From Stenogyne calaminthoides (taxonomy: Eukaryota > Streptophyta > Magnoliopsida > Lamiales > Lamiaceae), in the NCBI GenBank assembly GCA_037126765.1, contig JBBCBC010000017.1, forward strand, positions 19,335,916 to 19,399,915: 64,000 nt of DNA, written 5' to 3'. Below the pieces are notes generated by a model that ran no database searches, was not told the DNA's origin, and saw only the letters and a program-made list of their open reading frames with translations. A program made the position numbers and the translations under genes. Positions 57,683-64,000 of this stretch are shown piece by piece; positions within the stretch are counted from its first letter, which is position 1; every line of letters begins with the position of its first letter.

Positions 57683-58094
57683 TGTTGGGTTTTGGAACCT
57701 GAGTGAAACGGGGATGCAGCGCGCCCAAGGTGCTCGACCAGGGGGTTTGGTCGAGCAGATGTGCTCGACCAAAGGTGTTCGACCAAGGTGCTCGACCAAA
57801 GGTGTTCGACCATGGTCGAGCGATTCCGAGGCCTGTACGCGGAGGCCCAGTTTCATCTTCTAGGGTTTCGGCCAGGATATGGGCCAAATCTAGGTTTTCA
57901 ATATAAATAACCCTCGACTCCCCCATTGTATCTTGCACTATCTTGTATGGTCATACAAGAAAACTAATAGATCTCTCCTGCCTTTATAGTTCCCCCAGAT
58001 GTAGTCAGTTTTGACGAACTGGGTAACCAAATTGTGTGTTCCTTAATTCTTAGTTCCATTATTTTCTCCATAATTGCTTGTTTAATTCCTAACA
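57683..58094 (+). repeat. 3' LTR of the Tnt1-like element
   Basis: 412 bases, about 90 percent like the 5' LTR, with a differing number of GCTCGACC motifs. Followed by TTCTA. Confidence 0.9.
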
Positions 58095-58099
58095 TTCTA

Positions 58100-58371
58100 A
58101 TTCAATTTTTGTGTACAAATAATAATTCATTTTATATATAAATTAAAACATTACTTAACAAAAAAAATCACGTTACTCAGTTATATCTACTAAAAAGGAC
58201 AAATTATATCCAACTTTTTAAACAAAGTATATGCATTCATACCCACATTAATATTTCGATGTAGAAGAAACAACTACCCCCAACTCCACCCAACAACATA
58301 AATTTAATTAAAAAAATATTCAAATTTAAATCCTACCACCACATTTAACTCGAGCAAGAAAACCCGTTTAC
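58100..58371. other. Host segment copy 1, continuation
   Basis: Resumes after the Copia element and matches parts of 62290-62397 and 63178-63360 (AACAACATAA, TATGCATTCATACYCATA, AGCAAGAAA). No gene recognised. Confidence 0.45.
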
Positions 58372-58615
58372 CCCGCATGGGCGTAGCTCAGTTGGTTCCT
58401 GGGTGGCAGACTGCTACAAGGACGCAGGATCGAGTCCCGGCAACCCAATGATGTGGGGAGTTTTATCCTCCAATGTGGGGATAGCTCTCTTGAGCACCGG
58501 ACACCGGGTCCTCCCACCTAATGGGCCGCTGAGTCACCATAATTTACCACCTCCACCATTCCTGTCGGGCCGGGGGGTGGGGGCCTTGGGGGCGAGGGCT
58601 TCGCCTTTTTCTACA
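58372..58615 (+). mobile_element. tRNA-derived SINE (possibly Au-like)
   Basis: 244 bases. The head GGGCGTAGCTCAGTTGG (A box) and GGATCGAGTCCCGG (B box) resembles a tRNA; a non-tRNA body and a GGGGGCGAGGGCTTCGCC 3' part with a short T run follow. Flanked by AAGAAAACCCGTTTAC (58356-58371) and AAGAAAACCCGCTTAC (58616-58631), 15 of 16 identical, as made by LINE-assisted insertion. The 3' part reminds me of the Au SINE of angiosperms. Confidence 0.82.
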
Positions 58616-58631
58616 AAGAAAACCCGCTTAC

Positions 58632-59109
58632 GTACACACCAAATATTCTATTTCTTGCAAAAGCAGTGAGGTGGTCAGAGGGCAAAAATATGGCCATACA
58701 CCTTCTTTATGACGACTTTCTTGCATTTTGTGTTAGTACATAACTTGACGACATGTATGGTTTTTTTTTTCACATCACCGGATTCTTTGTCCCATGACAA
58801 AAACTGAGATGACAGTGAAAGTGGAGAAAGTTAGAGAGAGTGGAAGAAGAGGAGGAAGAGAGTGAGATGAGAAGGTTAAAAGAGGAAAATAAAGAGAGAA
58901 AGATGAAGAGATAATAGAGTAATAGGACGAAAGAGGTGAGAGTAGAAATTGAAGAATGCAAAGTAATTCTTATATGATCATACAAGGGAAAAAAAAAGGC
59001 ATGCTAGAGATTAGAAAATTTACAACCAATATATGATTTGGATCCATAATTACAAATTTGTGTGCAAATAATTAAAATTTTGAAACACAAACATGATTTG
59101 TTATTTTGT
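58632..59109. other. Host segment copy 1 tail and purine-rich stretch
   Basis: 58650-58740 still matches 63380-63450 (GTGAGGYGGYC, ATTTYCATGCA-like). 58790-58960 is strongly purine-rich on the plus strand (GAGAGA-type). No gene seen. Confidence 0.4.
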
Positions 59110-59248
59110 GAACAAAAGGTTTTTTATGAACACAAACAAAAACATATATGTGTCCAATTTTTATAGAGTATGTGCATTTTGTATGTACGCATTTTTTTAG
59201 GTGTGTGCATTTATTATGAGCATGTGCAATTTTTTTTGTGTGTGTGCA

Positions 59249-59285
<37 letters not shown>

Positions 59286-59740
59286 TTATTCTAGAGTGTG
59301 TGAATTTTTTTTTTTAGTGCGAATATGCATCTTCCTTGTATATATTTATGTGAATATGTTGTGCGAATGTTCATCTTTTTTGTATGTATGTGCATTTTTT
59401 TTTTTGTGTGAATGTGCAATACTATGAACAAAAGGTTTTTTATGAACACAAACAGAAACATGTTTGTGTCCAATTATTATAGAGTATGTGCATTTTCTAT
59501 GTATGTATTTTTCTAGGTGTGTGTGTATTTACTCTAGAGCATGTGCAATTTTTTATGTGTGTGTGCATGTATGTGCATTTTTGTAGTGTGTGTGCATTTA
59601 TTCTTGAGTATGTGCATTTTTTTGTGCGAATATGCATCTTTCTTGTATATATTTATGTGAATATGCATTATTTTGTGCAAATGTGCATCTTTTTTTTTTT
59701 GAATGTGCAATATTGTACACTTAATAATAAAATCTGGAAT
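59110..59740. repeat. Direct duplication (period 316) with TGTGTA microsatellite
   Basis: GAACAAAAGGTTTTTTATGAA starts copies at 59110 and 59426. Both contain TATGTGCATTTTT phrases; the first has a (TGTATG)n run at 59246-59285. Open plus-strand frames rich in Cys and Phe here are products of the repeat. Confidence 0.85.
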
Positions 59741-60018
59741 TTGATAGGTATGTAAAAAAAAGGGGGATAACCTGATAAAGAAAATGGATAATATGAAAAA
59801 AAAAAAAGATGAACTAGAAGCTTGTACATTTTAACAATAATTGCAATATAATTAAACTTGCAATAAATTCAATAATTTTTTTTTTAAAAAGTTCAAACAA
59901 CCAAACTTACAAAATCCTAAACCTCAAAATAATTTATTTTTTTCACAAAATTCATGGAGAGATCTCAACAATTAGAAGCAAGCTGTCTGCAATAGTATAT
60001 CCCCATCTTTGAAATTAA
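59741..60018. other. No recognised feature
   Basis: AT-rich with several A runs. Nothing to report. Confidence 0.4.
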
Positions 60019-60271
60019 GGGTCCGCTTTGGTTGGGGGAAATAAAGTGAATAATGAAATTATTATTTGATGATGTTTTTAGTAGGTTTGATATATCGGTA
60101 ATGGAAATAGAAGTAGGCAATTGATTGACCTCGCCTACTCAACTCACCTCACATGATACCCATTGTTGATGTTGTAACCAAGCAATAACAATGCAATCAA
60201 TAACCCTTAGTGATTGACTCCTCAATGATACCCATTACCATTACCATTCCCTAGTCATACCAAGCGGGCCC
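60019..60271. mobile_element. Tourist-type (PIF/Harbinger) MITE
   Basis: 253 bases, ends GGGTCCGCTTTGGTT and GGGCCCGCTTGGTAT (right reverse complemented), flanked by TAA on both sides (60016-60018, 60272-60274). The 3-bp TAA duplication is the Harbinger hallmark. The interior repeats ATTACCATTACC. Confidence 0.82.
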
Positions 60272-60274
60272 TAA

Positions 60275-60960
60275 GACAACCTCATGTTTGATAACAGTGT
60301 TCGCCAATTAAGAAATAATCATACATATAATTAAAACAAAAAACGAAAAGTGAGTCAAAAAAAAAAAACAAACAAAAAACGAAAAAGAATAATCATTAAA
60401 GTAAATGGGGGGAAGGTTTTAAGGTGCAAAGTGCAAAATCAAAAAACTCTAAGGTTCAAATGCAACTTTTTGGTACAAAGTGCAGTTTTTTTTTTCAAAC
60501 AAAGTACAGTTTTTTGTGCACCTTAAAGTAATAAAAAATTACATTTATACCTTAGAGTTACTACTTCCTATTTTGTGCACCTTAGACTCATTATCTCAAA
60601 GTAAATTATCTCATACATACATAATTAGCACCTTTGTGCATATTGATGAATGTTTGTTAATAAAAAAAAAAATTATGGCTCACCATTGTATAGCAGTGAA
60701 CATAGAAAAAACAAATAATGCACACATAACTCCTCAAATGCACAGTTGTATATATCACTCCACAGTAATATATACCAACAACATACTAGTTTATATCCCC
60801 CAATAGCATGTTATCCTTTTAATTCATTCAACACTAACACAATTACATTCTCATACATTTTTCCACTTTAAAAGTGTACAAACAATGATCTCCTTACATT
60901 ATCAGATTCATTAAACAAGATTTAAAATCCCAAAAATAATCCCACATGTTCTAAACCTGG
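60275..60960. other. AT-rich sequence, no gene seen
   Basis: Contains AAAGTGCAATTTT-like phrases repeated at 60424-60510. The open plus-strand frame 60480-60806 has no domain. Confidence 0.4.
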
Positions 60961-61500
60961 GAGGATGTGAGGGACTTTTATCGGCTTTTTCCGGCGAATT
61001 AGGCGATGGAGGCGGTGGTGGTTGTTATCTTTTGTCTTGGTGGTGGTGGTAGGAGGAGGAGGTTGTGGATATGGGCAACGAAGGAGGAGGGTGTATAGAG
61101 GGGGGGATGACGTGGTGGCGGGATTAAAAAATGGGGGTTTAGCCGCGGTGGCGCCCGAGATGGAGGATGAGGTGTGGAGATAATGACATAGGCGTGTTGG
61201 GACACAATGAGGGGTTCGCCAGAGGCATAAATCGTTGGATTGGTAAAAGTAGAAGAACTCTTTAATTTTTGGGTTTGAAATTTGAAGAATATAGAGAATC
61301 TCTGCAATTATGGGGGAATAAGGGAGCTTACCTGAATTTTGAATTTTTTTTTAATGAAAGCCTTAGGGAGGAGTTGTCGTTTTATGAACCAGCATTGAGA
61401 AAATCATTGAGGGTAGGGGGATGGATAGATGGTGTACCTTCTAAACTTTCTAGACAAGAGCCGGTGGGGGTGGGGTAGTTAGCGTTCTAATATGATTTTG
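60961..61500 (-). other. GC-rich UTR-like block
   Basis: GGTGGTGG- and GGAGGAGG-rich on the plus strand, so the minus strand has a proline-rich open frame (61307-60999) that looks like low-complexity leader sequence. By analogy with 33781-34120 it may be the transcribed end of an inverted-repeat element whose terminus is at 61855-61920. Confidence 0.35.
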
Positions 61501-61555
61501 TAGGAAATAGAAAATTAGTAAGGGCAATTTTGTCCATTCATCAAATAAAATTATA

Positions 61556-61774
61556 CTCCATCCGTCCCAAATTTGAATGCGGATTTACTGTTTGCACACG
61601 TTTTTGTGAGTGAGTTTTGTATTAGTAATTGAAATGAAAAATTTATTTTTAAGGAATGGTATGATAGAAAAAGGCTCACTTATCATACCCCTCCTTAAAA
61701 ATCAATTTATCATTTCAATTACTAATACAAAATGAAAAAAAACGTGAAAAATCTTTTTTTTGGAAAAGAGATAG
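61556..61774. mobile_element. Stowaway MITE 3
   Basis: 219 bases starting CTCCATCCGTCCCA, flanked by TA on both sides. The right terminus is degenerate (TGGAAAAGAGATAG). The interior is closely related to the copy at 35176 (ATTTATCATTTCAATTA-TAATACAAAA). Confidence 0.8.
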
Positions 61775-61854
61775 TATTTAATAGTAAAAATTTAACTAAG
61801 TTGACTTAGAATTCCCCAATAGAATAATAGTATTTAATAAGAAAAACACGATTT

Positions 61855-61922
61855 TTTTTTTTTCACGTGTACCTACTAGTAATTATCACTAAGGGATTGT
61901 ACCTAGTAGTAAATCCCCCAAA
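61855..61922 (-). repeat. Terminus related to the large inverted-repeat element
   Basis: On the minus strand GGGGGATTTACTACTAGGTAC followed by TTACTAGTAGGTACAC resembles the left end at 26459. The mate is not found in the window. Confidence 0.4.
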
Positions 61923-61974
61923 CAAAATAATACATAAACTTCTCTAAAACTTTGAGTAAGAAAACACACACAGA

Positions 61975-62397
61975 ACAAAGGAAATGGAGGAACACTTCTT
62001 GCACACATTGGATGCTATTATTAGGTAACAACACTTCTTAAATACGAAAATACTTACGACTTTAGTCATTGCTCGCGAAGATATCATCGGCCAAATTTCA
62101 ATCGACCGGTGTAAAGACTGGGAAATGTACGTAATAGGGAAAGTAATATTAAAAGTGGATCTGATGCATCCAACCGTGAAGGTAAACAACATAAATCAAC
62201 CTAAAATAAACATATATAATTGAAAAAAGAAAATTATCAACAAAATTTAAAAAAAATGAAGTCAGGCCTATCAATAAAATAATAATAATTAGTTAACAAC
62301 TGTACAAATAAATAAATTAGTTGATAGGTACAATCACCTCCGTCAATTATACTTACTAAAAAAAGAAAATTGTATACATCTTCTTACACACGATGTA
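61975..62397 (+). other. Host segment copy 2
   Basis: Plus strand has an ATG at 61984 reading EEHFLHTLDAIIR up to a GTAACA donor-like site, then REDIIGQISIDRCKDWEMY and VIGKVILKVDLMHPTVK up to a GTAAAC donor (about 62050-62183). Paralogue of 55810-56216. I do not recognise the family. It looks like two exons of a host gene or pseudogene. Confidence 0.4.
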
Positions 62398-63172
62398 TGT
62401 TAGAATTTTAATTGGTGTGTATAGACGAAGATGACTATGCAGACATTGACACGGTAAAATGGAGGCAAAAGTTGAACTCTCTTTTCGTAAAACAATATTG
62501 CCCCATACTCAGGTGCAATACAAAATTATATCAATCTCCCCCAAGATACAACGACTTTAAAACTTTTGGGACAGCGAAACTGTGAGACATGTAGATACTT
62601 CAAGACGTTTCCGAACAGACTCAAGTATCCGGGATTTTTTGACTCGACTCTAATGCAGAAACTACAATTCTAGAATGTCATGTATGCATATTATAGTTCA
62701 ATGTCTTTGACAACTCATGTTGTTGTCATTATGATCGATTGAATCAATTGTAGAAATCAATCAATCGATGTAATGAAATGAACAATGTGGGTTCTTTATA
62801 GATTTCCAAAATTCATAGGTAATAGTTGTGACTCTTCACCATAAACTTTATTTTTCAAAAAGTCACAGCCTTTAGAAATTCACAATTATTCACCAAGAGG
62901 TACGAGTCAATTTTTCTAAAAGAAATCCTTCGGAATATAATAATTTTAACCAAAAAACACATGACATTTCATGTCCATAAGTCACAATTCATCACTATTA
63001 CCACAATAAATACACTCAATAATGTATTTATCCACATATTAATGACAAATTTCCACATTAATTCTCATTCATCCAAATTTGGTTTTGAAAAATTAAATCC
63101 ACTAAATCCATTTACGCAAAATGGATTATTAAGTTGTCATTTAATATTTTGTCAAAACCAAAATTTCCAACA
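62398..63172. repeat. Solo LTR 2 (775 bp)
   Basis: TGTTAGAATTTTAATTGG to AAAATTTCCAACA, flanked by perfect ATGTA duplications (62393-62397, 63173-63177). No internal region. The place is free of insertion in host segment copy 1. Orientation not determined. Confidence 0.85.
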
Positions 63173-63444
63173 ATGTATGCATTCATACTCATATTTTTTT
63201 TCCTACTTTAAAGTTAGGGTGCAGTAAAACCAACAACTCATAATTATCTCCAACAACATAAGTTTAGTATGAATAAAATTCTAAATTTTAATCTTCACAT
63301 CTCCTAGTAAATATATAATAATACATGAAACTCCTCCTTAACTTAAAGCAAGAAACCCCACACACACAACAATTTTTTTGTTGATTGGAAAATTAGTGAG
63401 GCGGCCGGAGAGCTAAAAGATGATGAGGCAGTTGGAATTTACAT
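63173..63444. other. Host segment copy 2, continuation
   Basis: Resumes with TGCATTCATACTCATA and CAACAACATAAGTTTAGTATG, matching 58220-58371; the SINE of copy 1 is absent here at CAAGAAACCC (about 63350). Confidence 0.45.
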
Positions 63445-64000
63445 GCAAGAAAAAAAAAATACACTCAACGGAACAAGATAATTCACCAACAATAAAACTA
63501 CACTGATTGCATAATTGAATTACATATTAATAAAATGAAATCCTTAACGATTCGTAAGCAGATTCCTCCACTACGGTATCTACGTAATCCTCGTCTACGA
63601 ATTTGAAATGAATTCCCAGAGTTGGATTTTCAGTTGAATTTGCTATGAAAATTTTAGTTTAGAAATCTTATAGAGAAATTATTTACTGTAGTGATTTTGG
63701 ATCCCTAAAGACCCATATATATAGTGGTGGCTTTTCTTTAGCCCTAAGTAGTTTTCTAATAGGTCTTAAAGCCCAAATCCATCTTTAATTTGACCCAGTC
63801 AAATTCCATATAACAATATATCTAATATATTATTGTAATATATGTATTTAATTTAATTTAATTAAATAATAACAATTTCATTGAATTATTATATTTCTCT
63901 ATGAATTAAATATTTTAATCAAATTAAATATTTAATCAAACCAACTCTAATTCGTAAACGTGCATGGGTTACTTGTTGTGTGACTCATAGACCCTCATAT
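63445..64000 (-). repeat. Second copy of the solo-LTR-1 family (cut by window end)
   Basis: Aligns with 52130-52690: GATTGCATAATTGAATTAC, CTACGGTATCTACGTAATCC, TATATATAGTGG-type TATA region and GTTGTGTGACTCATA. The outer LTR end is diverged. Whether a full element follows lies outside the window. Confidence 0.7.

Larger units (their letters stand above)
56217..58094 (+). mobile_element. Non-autonomous Tnt1-like Copia element (1.9 kb)
   Basis: LTRs at 56217-56663 and 57683-58094, both TGTTGGG to CTAACA. Perfect TTCTA duplications (56212-56216, 58095-58099). The internal region (1.0 kb) keeps two primer sites, a gag start and a tract GGTGGGAGATT before the 3' LTR, but no pol. It is a small deleted or TRIM-like derivative that would depend on enzymes from another element. 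Confidence 0.92.

Noticed and set aside
57242..57938. Several 70-111-codon open frames on both strands
   Set aside because: They run over LTR motifs and short tandem repeats of the Tnt1-like element.
58378..58446. tRNA-like gene (A and B boxes)
   Set aside because: It continues into a non-tRNA body with a 3' motif and is flanked by a 16-bp target duplication, so it is a SINE head and not a tRNA gene.
59170..59755. Cys/Phe-rich open frames resembling membrane peptides
   Set aside because: Generated by TATGTGCATTT repeats and T runs.
61000..61307. Proline-rich minus-strand open frame
   Set aside because: Low-complexity triplet repeats; no start context or domain. Kept only as a UTR-like block.

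Overview
The window is plant nuclear DNA, almost certainly from a eudicot. It is AT-rich, its introns are long, and it is packed with plant transposons: Sirevirus-like and other Copia elements, CACTA, pogo, Mutator-like, Stowaway and Tourist elements, and SINEs. The only host-gene remnants I can name are a MADS-box gene and a fragment of a Lon protease gene. I see no intact host gene and no CRISPR or bacterial features. The species cannot be fixed from the sequence.

Region 1 (1-23524) is a nest of Copia retrotransposons. Element A lies on the minus strand (gag at 6.9 kb, pol down to 0.93 kb) and runs off the left edge. Its 5' LTR (7035-8613 plus 21892-22038) is split by element B, a complete plus-strand element (8614-21886) with two LTRs of about 1.56 kb, a tRNA-Met-type primer site, a polypurine tract and a perfect ATATG target duplication. 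B is of Sirevirus type: after gag-pol it carries a long third coding region (17085-20100) that may have its own TATA box and leader intron. A itself sits in a third related LTR (22039-23524). All three are degenerate, and the two LTRs of B differ in a strikingly patchy way.

Region 2 (23525-41700) is a decayed plus-strand MADS-box gene. Exon 1 (25794-26105) encodes the MADS domain, and six further exons (34319-41459) encode the intervening and coiled-coil part and the stop codon. A 1-kb Mutator-like MITE sits 11 bp before the ATG. A 117-bp palindromic insertion splits the MADS domain. Intron 1 holds a 7.8-kb inverted-repeat element that carries two exons of a Lon protease gene and a nested pogo element. 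Intron 4 is 5.3 kb of MITEs and repeats.

Region 3 (41892-50925) is a full-length CACTA element with matching termini and an AAT duplication. On the minus strand it carries a damaged TnpD-type transposase and, further downstream, remains of a gene with a Ulp1-like protease domain.

Region 4 (51000-64000) is a mosaic of MITEs, two solo LTRs with perfect 5-bp duplications, a Gypsy-like gag remnant, a 1.9-kb non-autonomous Tnt1-like Copia element with a duplicated primer-binding segment, a SINE with a 16-bp duplication, a Tourist MITE, and two diverged copies of one host segment (near 55.8 and 62.0 kb). One copy contains the Copia element and the SINE; the other contains a solo LTR.

Nearly all coding potential is transposon-derived and broken. 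Coordinates of repeats with clear target duplications are accurate to about 1-2 bp; domain limits in degenerate genes are approximate.
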